This document shows, in pieces, positions 14,047-25,819 of a stretch of 64,000 bases of DNA. Numbering within the stretch: position 1 is the stretch's first letter; every line of letters starts with the position of its first letter. Position numbers and translations under genes: made by a program. Location: NCBI GenBank assembly GCA_029961685.1, contig JARWKL010000004.1:19838348-19902347 (forward strand), given 5' to 3'. Origin of the DNA: Aristolochia californica (taxonomy: Eukaryota > Streptophyta > Magnoliopsida > Piperales > Aristolochiaceae). The notes beneath the pieces were generated by a model that searched no databases, was not told the origin of the DNA, and saw only the letters and a program-made list of their open reading frames with translations.

Positions 14047-17000
14047 AGGAATGACATATGGAATGGGAGTCAACACTCAGTCAAAAATCCCCCGCCTCCC
14101 CCATTTCCTAACAATTACAGAACCTGATATTTAAAAACTAAAAAGAGTTTATAATCCCTAAAAATTACATACACTTTTAGGAATTATCTCTCTCTATATT
14201 GGTGCATGGTGCATTTCCATTTTAGATGTATACTTTTTTCTTAAATCAAAACTTGAGTTTTCACTGTCCCATCATCTCAGAAACAAAAAAAGAGATAAAA
14301 GGCAAATAGATCTTAAAAAAATGAAAATTTTAGAGTTTATGTATGGAAATTATTTAAAGCAATAAAAAAATGTAAGTAAAGAAAATTTATTCATACACCA
14401 CAAATGAACACAAAAGTTATGTTATCCAAGGTTGGGAAATTCCACTAGTTCAACCCCAATAACTCAAAATTTTATAAGAAAGAGATTTTTCTACACATGT
14501 TTTAAGAAATGGATATGCATGCTTGAAACATGTTAAAGATCCAAATGACCTATCGATCCAAACCTTTTAAAAATAATAACATTAAATTTTAAAGTGATCG
14601 TACGGTAGGAAATTTACCCGATTCAAACAAGCCATTATTTTGCCCATTTACAAAAGCTGACCTAACGATCATAAATGATTGTAAAGAAAATTTTCTTGCG
14701 TAAAGGGCTATATTTTTTTAACGATTGACTTATGGATTACGAGACAACACTCACTTAAAAATCCCTTGCCTCCACCTTTTCTCGATAATTGCAGAACCTG
14801 ATATATAAAAACTAAAACGAGTTTACAATCCCTAAAAATTACAGACACTTTTTGGAATTAACTCTCCCTAAATTTGTGCATTGTGCATTTCCATTTTAGA
14901 TGTATACTTTTTTCTTAAATCAAAACTTGAGTTTTCACTTTCCCTTCACCTCGGATACAAAAAAACGAGATTAAAGGCAAATAGATCACAACAAAATGAA
15001 AATTTTAGAGTCTATGTACGGAAAGAATTCAAAGCAATAAACAAATGTAAGTAGAGAAAATTTATTCACACACCACTAGTTCAACCCTAATAGCTCGGAA
15101 TTTTATAAGAAAGAGATTTTTCTACAAATGTTTTAAAAAAATGGATATGCATGCTTGAAACCTATTAAAGATGCAAATGACCTATGGATCCGAACCTTTT
15201 AAAGAGAGTAACATTAACTTCTCAAGTGAACATGCGGTGGATATTTACCCAAGCCATTATTTTGCCCATTTTCAAAAACCTGACCTAACGATCATGTTTA
15301 ACGGGCTATATTTTTTGAAGGAATGACTTATGGATTGGTAGTCAACACTAAGTTAAAAATCCCCTGCCTCCCCCTTTTTCCGCCGATTGCTGAATCTCAT
15401 ATATAAAAACTAAAATGAGTTTACAATCCCTAAAAATTACTGATACTTTTTGGAATTATCTCTCTCTACATTTGTGCATTGTGCATTTCAATTTTAGATG
15501 TATACTTTTTTCTTAAATACAAACTTGAGTTTCACTTTCCTTTCATATCGTATAGAAAAAAAGAGATAAAAGGCAAATAAATCACAACAAAATGAAAATT
15601 TTAGAATTTATGTATGGAAAGAATTTAAAGAAATAAACAAATCGAACTAAAGAAAATTTATTCACACACCACAAATGAACACAAAAATTTTGTTATCCAT
15701 GTTTGGGAAATTCCACTAGTTCAACCCTAAAAGCACGGAATTTTATTAGCAAAGAATTTTTCTACACATGTTTTAAAAAAGAGATAAGCATGCTTGAAAC
15801 ATGTAAAAGATGAAAATCACCAATGGATCAAAACCATTTAATGAGAATAACATTAAATTCTCAAGTGAAAGTGCTGTGGGATATTTACCCGAGTCAAACA
15901 AGCCATTATTTTGACCATGACCTAAAAATCATAGAAGATTGTAAAGTGATTTATCATGCATAACGGGCTTTATTTTTGTAAGGAATGACTTTGGGATTGG
16001 GAGTCAACACTCAAGTAAAAATCGCATGCCTCCCCCTTTTCCCGACGATTGCCGAACATGACATATAATTACTAAAAAGAGTTTACAATCCCTAAAAATT
16101 ACAGAAACTTTTTGGAATTATCTCTCTCTACATTTGTGCATTGTGCATTTCATTTTAGATGTATACTTTTTTCTTAAATCAATACTGGAGTTTTTACTTT
16201 CCCCTCATCTCGTAAAAGAAAAAAGACATAACAGGAAAATAGATCACAACAAAATAAAAATTTTAGAATTTATGTATTGAAAGAATTTAAAGCAATAAAC
16301 AAATTTAAGTAAAGAAAATTTATTCACACAACACAAATGAACACAAAATTTTGTTATGCAAGTTTGGGTAATTCCACTTGTTCAACCCAAATACATCGGA
16401 ATTTTATAAGAAAGAGATTTTTCTAAAAAATTGTTAAAAAATAGATATGCATGCTTGAAAGAAGTTAAATATTCAAATGAGGTTGGATCCAAACCTTTTA
16501 AAGAAAACAACTTTAAATTCTCAAGTGAACGTGCGGTGGGATATTTACCCGAGACAAACAAGCCATTATTTTGCCCATCTACAAAAAGCTGACCTAATGA
16601 TCATAGATGATTGTAAAGTGATTTATTATGGGTAACGGCAATGTTTTTGTAAGGAATGACTTATGGATTGGGAGTCAACACTCACTTAAAGATCCCCCGC
16701 CTCCCTCTTTTCCCGACGATTGTTGAACCAGATATGTAAAAACTAAAAAGAGTTTACAATCCCTAAAAATTACTAACACATTTTGGAAGGATCTCTCTCT
16801 ACATTTGTGCATCGTGCATTTCCACTTTAGATGTATACTTTTTTTCTTAAATAAAAACTTGTGTTTTCACTTTCCTTTCATCTCGTAAACAAAAAGAATG
16901 AGATAAAAGGCAAATAGATCACGACAAAAGGAAAATTTTAGAGTTTATTTGTGGAACGAATTTAAAGCAATAAACAAATATAAGCAAAGAAAATTTTCAC

Positions 17001-18016
17001 ACACCAAAAATGAACACAAAACTTTTGTTATCCAAGTTTGGGAAATTCCACTAGTTCAACCTTAATAGCACAGAATTTTTTCAGAAAGAGATTTTTTTAC
17101 ACATGTTTGCAAAAATGGATATGCAAGCTTGAAACATGTTAATGATAAAAATCACCTATGAATCCAAATCTTTTAAAGAAGAATAAAATTAAATTCTCTA
17201 GTGAACTTGCGGTGGGATATTTACCCATGTCAAATAAGCAATTATTTTGCCCATTTTCAAAAAGCTGACCTAACGATCATAGATGATTGTAAAGTGATTT
17301 ATCATGTGTAACGGGCTATATTTTTCTAAGGAATGACTTTTGGATTGGGAGTCAACACGGAGTTAAAAATCCCCCACTCCCCTTTTTCCCGATGATTTAA
17401 GTTTACAATCCCTAAAAATTACTGACAGTTTTTTGAATTATCTCTCTCTACATTTGTGCATTGTGCACTTCCATTTTAGATGTATCCTTTTTTCTTAAAT
17501 ACAACCTTGAGTTTTCCCTTTCCCTTCATCTAGGAATTAAAAAAAGAGATAAAAGGCAAATAGAACACAAAAAAATGAAAAATTTAGACTTTATGCATGG
17601 AAGGAATTTAAAGCAATAAATAAATGTTAGTAAAGAAAATTTATTCACACACCACAAACGAACACAAAAGTTTTGTTATTCAAGTTTGGGAAATTCTACT
17701 AGTTCAACCTTAATAGCTCGGAATTTTATATGAAAGAGTTTTTTCTTCATATGTTTTAAAATATGGATATGCATCCTTGAAACATGTTAAAGATGCAAAT
17801 GGCATTTTGATCCAAACCTTTTAAAGAGAATAACATTAACTTGTCAAGTGAACGTGCGGTGGGATATTTTCCCGAGTCAAACATGCCATTATTTTGCCCA
17901 TTTACAAAAAGCAGACCTAACGATCATGGATGGTTGTAAAGTGATTTATCATGTGTAATGGGCTATATTTTTTATGGAATCACTTAAGGATTGGGAGGCA
18001 AGACTCAGTTAAAAAT

Positions 18017-18042
18017 CCCCCCCCCCCCCCCCCCCCCCCCCC
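18017..18042 (+). repeat. Poly-C tract, 26 C
   Basis: An uninterrupted run of 26 C replaces the CCCCCGCC core of the C-rich tract found at this point in every monomer; the downstream TCCTCCTTTTCCCGACG is normal. The likely cause is replication slippage in a C-rich sequence, with loss of the interrupting G. A base-calling or assembly artefact at a homopolymer is possible. The complementary strand would be G26, which can form four-stranded structures. Confidence 0.9.
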
Positions 18043-18493
18043 TCCTCCTTTTCCCGACGATTGCAGAACCTGATATATAAAAACTAAAAAGAACTTACAA
18101 TCCATAAAAATTATAGTCACTTTTTGGAATTATCTCCCTCTAAATTTGGGCATTGTAAATTTCCATTTTAGATGTATACTTTTTCCGTAAATCAAAACTA
18201 GTGTATTCACTTTCCCTTCATCTCGGAAACAAAACCAAAAAGAGATAAAAGGAAAATAGATCTCAACAAAATGAAAATTTTAGAGTTGATGTATGGAAAT
18301 AATCTAAAGCAATAAAAAATTAACTAAAGAAAATTTATTCGCACACCACAAATGATAACAAAATTTATTTTATCCAAGTTTGGGAAATTCCACTAGTTCA
18401 ACCCTAATAGGCTGGAATTTTATAAGAAAGAGGTTTTTCTACACATGTTTTAAAAAATGGATATACATGCTTGAAACATGTTAAAGATGCAAA

Positions 18494-21400
18494 TGATTGG
18501 GAGTGAACACTCATTTAAAAATCTCTCGCCTCCCCCTTTTCCCGACGATTGCAGAACCAGATATATAAAAACTAAAAGAGTTTACAATCCCTAAAAATTA
18601 CAGAAACTTCTTGGAATTATCTCTCTCTACATTTGTGCATTGTGAATTTCCCTTTTAGATGTAAACTTTCTTCTTACTTCAAAACTTGAGTTTTCACTTT
18701 CCCTTCATCTCGTGAACGAAAAAAGAGATAAAAGGCAAATAGATCACAACAAAATGAAAATTTTAGAGTTTATGTCTGGAAATTCCACTTGTTCAACCTT
18801 AATTGCTCGAAAGTTTATAACAAAGAGATATTTTTACACATGTTTTAAAAAATGGATATGCATGTTTGAAACATGTGAACGATGCAAATATCCTATGGAT
18901 CCAAACCATTTAACGAGAATAAGATTAAATTCTCAAGTGAACGTGCGGTGGGATATTTACCCGAGTCAAACAAGCCATTATTTTGCCCATTTACAAAAAG
19001 CTGACCTAACGATCATAGATGATTGTAAAGTGATTTATCATGCATAACGGGCTATATTTTTTTAAGGAATGACTTATGGTTTGGAAGTTAATACCCGGTT
19101 AAAAATCCCCCGCCTCTTCCTTTTCTGGACGATTGCATTACCTGATATATAAAAACAGAAAAGAGTTTACTATCCCTAAAAATTATACACACTTTTTGGA
19201 ATTATCTCTCTCTAAATTTGTGCATTGTGCATTTAAATTTTAGATGTACATTTTTTTCTTAAATTAAAGCTTGAGTTTTTACTTTCCCTTCATCTCGTAA
19301 ACAAAAAAAGAGATAAAAGGCAAATAGATCAATACAAAATGAAGATTTTAGAGATTATGCATGGAAAGAATTTAAAGCAATAAACAAATGTAAGTAAAGA
19401 ACATGTATTCACACACCACAAATGAACACAAAAGTTTTGTTATCCGAGTGTGGGAAATTCCACTAGTTCAACCCTAATTGCTCGGAATTTTATATGAAAG
19501 AGATTTTTCAGCACATGTTTTAAAAATGGATATGCTTGCTTGAAACATGTTAAAGATGCAAATGACCTATGGATCCAAACCTTTTAAAGAGAATTACATT
19601 AAATTCTCAAGTGAACGTGCAGTGGGATATTTACCCGAGTCAAACAAGCCATTATTTTGCCCATTTACAGAAACCTTACTTAACGATCATAGATATTTGT
19701 AAAGTGATTTATCATGTGTAACGGACTATATTTTCGTAAGAAATGACTTTTGAATTGGGAGTCAACACTCATTTCAAAATCCCCCGCCTACCCCTTTTCC
19801 CGACGATTGCAGAACCTGATATAAAATCTAAAAAGACTTTTGAATTGGGAGTCAACACTCATTTCAAAATCCTCCGCCTACCCCTTTTCCCGACGATTGC
19901 AGAACCTGATATAAAATCTAAAAAGAGTTCACAATCCCTAAAAATTACATACACTTTTTGGAAATATCTCTCTCTACAACTGTGCATTGTACATTTTCAT
20001 TTTAGATGTATACTCTTTTCATAAATCAAAGCTTGAGTTTTCACTTTCCCTTTATCTTGTTAACAAAAAAAGTGATAAAACACAAGTAGATCACAAAAAA
20101 ATGAAAATTTTATATTTGATGTATGGAAAGAATTTAAAGCAATAAACAAATGAATACAAAAGTTTTCCTATCCAAGTTATGTAAATTCCACTAGTTAAAC
20201 CCTAATAGCTCGGAATTTTTTAAGAATGTGATTTTTCTATACATAGTTTAAAAAATGGATATGCATGCTTGAAACATGTTAAAGATGCAAATGACCAATG
20301 GATCCAAACCTTTTAAAGAGAATAACATTAAATTCTCAAGTGAACGTGCGGTGGGATATTTACCCGAGTCAAACAAGCCATTATTTTGCCCATTTACAAA
20401 AAGCTCACCTAACGATCGTAGATGATTGTAAAGTAATTTATCATGCGTAGCGGGTAATATTTTTGTAAGGAATGACTTATGGATTGGGAGTCTATACTCA
20501 GTTAAAAATCCCCCGCCTTCCCCTTTCCCGACGAATGCAAAACCTGATATATGAATGCTAAAATGAGTTTACAATCCCTAAAAATTAAAAAAACTTTATG
20601 GAGTTTTCTCTTTCTACATTTGTGCATTGTGCATTTCTATTTTAGATGTATACTTTTTGCGTAAATCAGAACTTGAGTTTTCATTTTCCTTTCATCTCGT
20701 AAACAAAAAAAGAGATAAAATGAGAATAGATCACAACAAAATAAAAATTTTAGAGTTTACGTATGGAAAAAGTTAAAATCAATAACAAATATAAGAAAAG
20801 AAAAGTTATTCACACACGAAAAAATGAACTCAAAATTTTTGTTATCCAAGTTTTGAAAATTCCACTAGTTCAGCCCTAATAGCTCGGAATTTTATAAGAA
20901 AGAGATTTTCCACTTATGTTTTAAAAGTTGGATATGCATGATTGGAACTTGTTAAAGATGCAAATGACTAATAGATTGAAACCTTTAAAACAGAATAACA
21001 TTAAAATCTTAAGTGAATGTGCGGTGGGATATTTACCCGAGCCAAACAAACCATTATTTTGCACATTTACAAAATGTTGACATAGCGATCATAGATGATT
21101 GTAAAGTGATTTATCATGCGTGACGGGCTATATTTTTGTAAGGAATAACTTGTGGATTGGGCGTCTACACTCAGTTAAAAATCCTCCGCCTCCCCCATTT
21201 CCCAACGATTGCAAAACCTAATATATAAAAACTAAAAAAAGTTTACAATGCCTAAAAATTGCAACCACTTTTTGGAATTATCTCTCTCTACATTTGTGCA
21301 TTGCGCATTTCCATTTTAGATGTATACTTTTTTCTTAAATAAAAACTTGAGTTTTCACTTTCCCTTCATCTCGTAAACATAAAAAGAGATAAAAGGAAAA

Positions 21401-23139
21401 TAGATCACAACAAAATGAAAATTTTAGAATTTATGTATGGAAAAAATTTAAAGCAATAATAAATGTAAGTAAAAAAAATTTAATCACACACTACAAGTGA
21501 ACACAAAAGTTTTGTTATCCAAGTTTGGGAAATTCCACTAGTTCAACCCTAATAGCTCGGAGTTTTATAAGAAAGATTCATTTCTCCACATGTTTGAACT
21601 TCTTAAAGATGCAAATGACCTATGGATCCAAACCTTTTAAAGAGAATAACATTAAATTCTCAAGTAAACAAGCGGTGAGATATTTGTCCGTGTCAAAAAA
21701 GCCATTATTTCGGCCAATTAAAAGAAGCTGACCTAACGATCATACATGATTGTAAAGAAATTTATCATGCGTAATGGGCTATATTTTTTTAAGGGATGAC
21801 TTATGGATTGGGAGTCAACAGTCAATTAAAAATCCCAAGCCTCCCCTTTTTCCCATTGATTGCAAAAGCTGATATATAAAAACTTAAAAGAGTTTACAGT
21901 CCCAAAAAATTACTAACACTTTTTGTAATTATCTCTCTCTACTTTTGTGCATTGTGCATTTCCATTTTAGATGTATTCTTTTTTCTTAAATAAAAACTTG
22001 ACTTTTCACTTTCCCTTCATCGCGTAAACAAAAAAAGAAATAAAAGGCAAAAAGATCAATTCAAAATGAAAATTTTAGAGTTTATGTTTTAAAAACATTT
22101 AAAGCAATAAAAAATGTAAGTAAAGAAAATTTATTCACACACCACAAATTAACACAAAATTTTTGTTATCCGAGTTTGGGAAATTCCAGTAGTTCAACCC
22201 TAATAGCTCAGAATTTTATAAGAAAGAGATTTTTCAACACATGTTTTAAAAAATGGATATGCATGCTTGAAACATGTTAAAGAAGAGAATGACCTTTGGA
22301 TCCAAACCTTTTAAAGAGATTAACATTAAATTCTTAAGTGAATGTGCGGTGGGATATTTAACCGAGTCAAACAAGCCATTATTTTTCCCATTTACAAAAA
22401 GCTGACCTAACGATCGTAGATGATTGTAAAGTGATTTATCATGCGTAACGGGCTATATTTTTGTAAGGAATGACTTATGGATTGGGAGTCAACACTCAGT
22501 TTAAAATCCCCCACCTCCCCGTTTTCCTGACTATTGCAAAACCTGATATATAAAAACTAAAATGAGTTTACAATCCCTAAAAATTACAGACACATTTTGG
22601 AATTATCTATCTCTAGATTTGTGCATCGTCTATTTTATTTCTAGATGTGTACCTTTTTCTTAAATCGAAACTTGAGTCCTTACTTTCTCTTCATCTCATA
22701 AACAAAAAAAGAGATAAAAGGAAAAGAGATCACAACAAAATAAAAAATTTTGAGTTTATGTAGAGAAAAAAATTAAAGCAATAAAAAATGTAAGTAAATA
22801 AAATTTATTCACACACCACAAATGAACACAAAAGTTTTGTTATCAGAGATTGGGAAATTCTACTAGTTCGAGCCTAATAGCTTGGAAGTTTATAAGAAAG
22901 AGATTTTTCTACACATGTTTTAAAAAATGGATATGCAAGCTTGAAACATGTTACAGAAGCGAATGACCTTTGGATCCAAACCTTTTAAAGAGAATAACAT
23001 TAAATTCTCATGTGAACGTGCAGTGGGATATTTACCCGAGTCAAACAAACCATTATTTTGCCCATTTACAAAAAGCTGACCTAACGATCATAGATGATTC
23101 TAAAGTAAGTTATCATGCGTAAAGGGCTTTATTTTTGTT
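18494..23139. repeat. Satellite block 2: transitional monomers
   Basis: Starts: about 18,494 (its beginning is lost at a deletion joint after AAAGATGCAAATGA), 19,065, 19,739, 20,468, 21,141, 21,792 and 22,466. The first monomers carry the CAGAACC variant, and CAAAACC takes over from 20,468. Monomer 18,494 also has an internal deletion near 18,778 (GTCTGG joined to AAATTCCACTTG). Monomers 20,468-21,792 share private variants with 49,880/53,911, 44,509/54,581 and 45,181/55,255, such as ACTTTTTGC, CAACCACTTTTTGG and CTTTTTGTAATTATC. This part therefore belongs to the higher-order family seen more fully at 44-56 kb. Confidence 0.75.
19745..19924 (+). repeat. 90-bp tandem duplication
   Basis: GACTTTTGAATTGGGAGTC at 19,745 recurs at 19,835. 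The two 90-bp copies differ by about one base in the C-rich tract (CCCCC against CCTCC). The repeat runs from the monomer start through the C-rich tract to ATAAAATCTAAAAA, and lengthens this monomer to 729 bp. The length is a multiple of three, which is why a chance open frame appears to contain a repeated 30-residue segment; I do not regard that frame as a gene. Confidence 0.92.
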
Positions 23140-25819
23140 AGGAATGACTTATGGATTCAGATTCAATACTTAGTTAAAAAAACCCCGCCTCCCTCTTTTC
23201 CCGACGATTGCAAAACCTGATATATAAAAACTAAAAAGAGTTTACAATCCCTAAAAATTATGGAATCTTTTTGGAATTATCTCTTTCTACATTTGTGCAT
23301 TATGCATTATAGATGTATACTTTTTTCTTAACTAAAAACTTGAATTTTCACTTTCCCTTCATCTCGTAAACAACAAAAGAGATAAAAGGCAAATAGATCA
23401 CAACAAAATCAAATCTTTAGAGTTCATATATGGAAAAAATTTGACGTAATAACAAATGTAAGCAAAGAAAATTTATTCACTCACCAAAAATGAACACAAA
23501 AGTTTTGTTTTCCATGTTTTTGAAATTCCACTAGTTCAACCCTAATAGCTTGGAATTTTATAAGAAAGAGATTTTTCTAAACACATTTTAAAAAATGGAT
23601 ATGCATGCTTGAAACATGTTAAAGATGCAAATCACCTATGGAACCAAACTTTTTAAAGAGAATAACATTAAATTCTCAAGTGAACGAGTGGTGGGATATT
23701 TACCCGTGTCAAACAAGCCATTATTTACCCCATTTACAAAAAGCTGACCTAACAATCATAGATGATTGTAAAGTGATTTATCATACGTAATAGGCTTTAT
23801 TTTTGTAAGATAACTTATGGATTGGGAGTCAACACTCAGTTAAAAAACCCCTCCTCCCCCTTTTCCCGATGATTACAAAACCTGATATATAAAAACTAAA
23901 AAGAGTTTACAATCCCTAAAAATTATGGAATCATTTTGGAATTATCTCTTTCTACAATTGTGCATTGTGCCTTTCCATTATAGATGTATACTTTTTTCTT
24001 AAATCAAAACTTGAATTTTCACTTTCCCTTCATCTCGTAAACAAAAAGGAGATAAAAGCAAATATATCACAACAAAATCAAATTTTTAGAGTTTGTGTAT
24101 GGAAAAAATTTGACGTAATAACAAATGTTAGCAAATAAAATTTTTTCACACACCACAAATGAACACAAAAGTTTTGTTTTCCATGTTTTTTAAATTCCAC
24201 TAGTTCAACCCTAATAGCTTGGAATTTTATAAGAAAGAGATTTCTCTAAACACGTTTTAAAAAATGGATATGCATGCTTGAAACATGTTAAAGATGGAAA
24301 TCACCTAAGGAACCAAACTTTTTAAAGAGAATAAAATTAAATTCTCAAGTAAACGGGCGGTGGGATATTTACCCGTGTCAAACAAACCATTATTTTGCCC
24401 ATTTACAAAAAGCTGACCTAACGATCATTGATGATTATAAAGTAATTTATCATGTGTAACGGGCTTTATTTTTGTTAGGAATGACTTATGGATTGGGAGA
24501 CAACACTCAGTTAAAAAACCCCGCCTCCCCCTTTTCCCGACGATTGCAAAACCTGATATATAAAAACTAAAAAGATTTTACAATCCCTAAAAATTACCGA
24601 ATCTTTTTGGAATTATGTCTCTCTATATTTGTCCATTGCGCATTTCCATTATAGATGTATACTTTTTTCTTAAATCAAAACTTGAATTTTCACTTTACCT
24701 TCATCTTGTAAACAAAAAAAGAGATAAAAGGCAAATAGATCACAACAAAATCAAATTTTTAGAGTTTATGAATGGAAAAATTTTTACCTAATAACAAATG
24801 TATGCAAAGAAATTTACTCACACACCTTAAATGAACACAAAAGTTTTGTTTTCCAAGTTTTTTAAATTCATTTAGTTCAACCCTAGTAGCTTGGAATTTA
24901 ATAAGAAAGAGATTTTTCTAAACACATTTTAAAAAATGGATATGCATGCTTGAAACATGTTAAAGATGCAAATCACCTATGGAACCAAACTTTTTAAAGA
25001 GAATAACATTAAATTCTCAAGTGAACGGGGGGTGGGATATTTACCCGTGTCAAACAAGCCATTATTTTGCCCATTTACAAAAGGCTGACCTAACGATCAT
25101 AGATGATTGTAAAGTGATTTATCATGCATAACGGGCTTTATTTTTGTAAGTAATGACTTATGGATTGGGAATCAACACTCAGTTAAAAAACCCCGCCTCC
25201 CCCTTTTCCCGACGAATGCAAAACCTGATATATAAAAACTAAAAAGAGTTTTCAATCCCTAAAAATTATGGAATCTTTTTGGAATTAAGTCTCTCTATAT
25301 TTGTGCATTGCGCATTTCCATTATAGATGTATACTTTTTTCTTAAATCAAAACTTGAATTTTCACTTTCCCTTCATTCCGTGAAGAAAAAAACAAATAAA
25401 AGGCAAATAGATCACAACAAAATCAAATTTTTAGAGTTTATGTGTGGAAAAAATTTTACGTCAAAACAAATGTAAGCAAATAAAATTTATTTACACACCA
25501 AAAATGAACACAAAAGTTTTGTTATCCAAGTTTTTGAAATTTCACTAGTTTAACCCTAATAGCTTGGAATTTTGTAAGAAAGAGATTTTTCTAAACACGT
25601 TTTAAAAAATGGATATGCATGCTTGAAACATGTTAAAGATGCAAATCACCTATGAAACCAAACTTTTAAAGAGAATAACGTTAAATTCTCAAGTGAACGG
25701 GCAGTGGGATATTTACCCAATCAAACCAGCCATTATTTTACCCATTTAAAAAACGCTAACCCAAAGATCATAGATGATTGTAAAGTGATTTATCATGCAC
25801 AACGAGCTATACTAAATTA
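23140..25819. repeat. Satellite block 3: four-monomer local subfamily
   Basis: Starts 23,140, 23,808, 24,477 and 25,149, at 668-672 bp spacing. They share variants rare elsewhere: ACAAAATCAAAT before TTTAGAG, GGAATC for GACAC before TTTTTGGAATTA, CATTATAGATGTATAC, ACCCGTGTCAAACAA, and GGGCTTTATTTTTG at the end. The most likely origin is local amplification of one founder monomer. No gene or other element is present. Confidence 0.8.

Larger units (their letters stand above)
1..18493. repeat. Satellite block 1: irregular cassettes of monomer types
   Basis: Monomer starts: 11, 688, 1363, 1823, 2697, 3329, 3975, 4597, 5117, 5773, 6438, 7078, 7754, 8401, 9023, 9697, 10352, 11031, 11706, 12207, 12884, 13560, 14047, 14721, 15319, 15981, 16652, 17329, 17974. 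Spacing runs from 460 to 874 bp, far less even than further right. By shared variants I group them as A (11, 5773, 10352, 12207), B (688, 11031, 12884), C (1363, 11706, 13560, 17974), D (1823, 9023, 14047), E (2697, 9697, 14721), F (3329, 7754, first part of 17329) and G (3975, first part of 8401), plus pairs 6438/15981 and 7078/16652. Cassettes such as A-B-C-D-E recur in order, so this is a shuffled higher-order repeat. Grouping is by eye. Confidence 0.8.

Noticed and set aside
18712..19047. 111-codon open frame on + in a satellite monomer
   Set aside because: Runs through ordinary satellite landmarks; open only because a deletion near 18,778 and chance changes removed stops. Sister monomers are interrupted, no family is recognised, and composition is that of the repeat.
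19743..20024. Frame with a repeated 30-residue segment
   Set aside because: Product of the 90-bp tandem duplication of satellite DNA, which happens to be a multiple of three.
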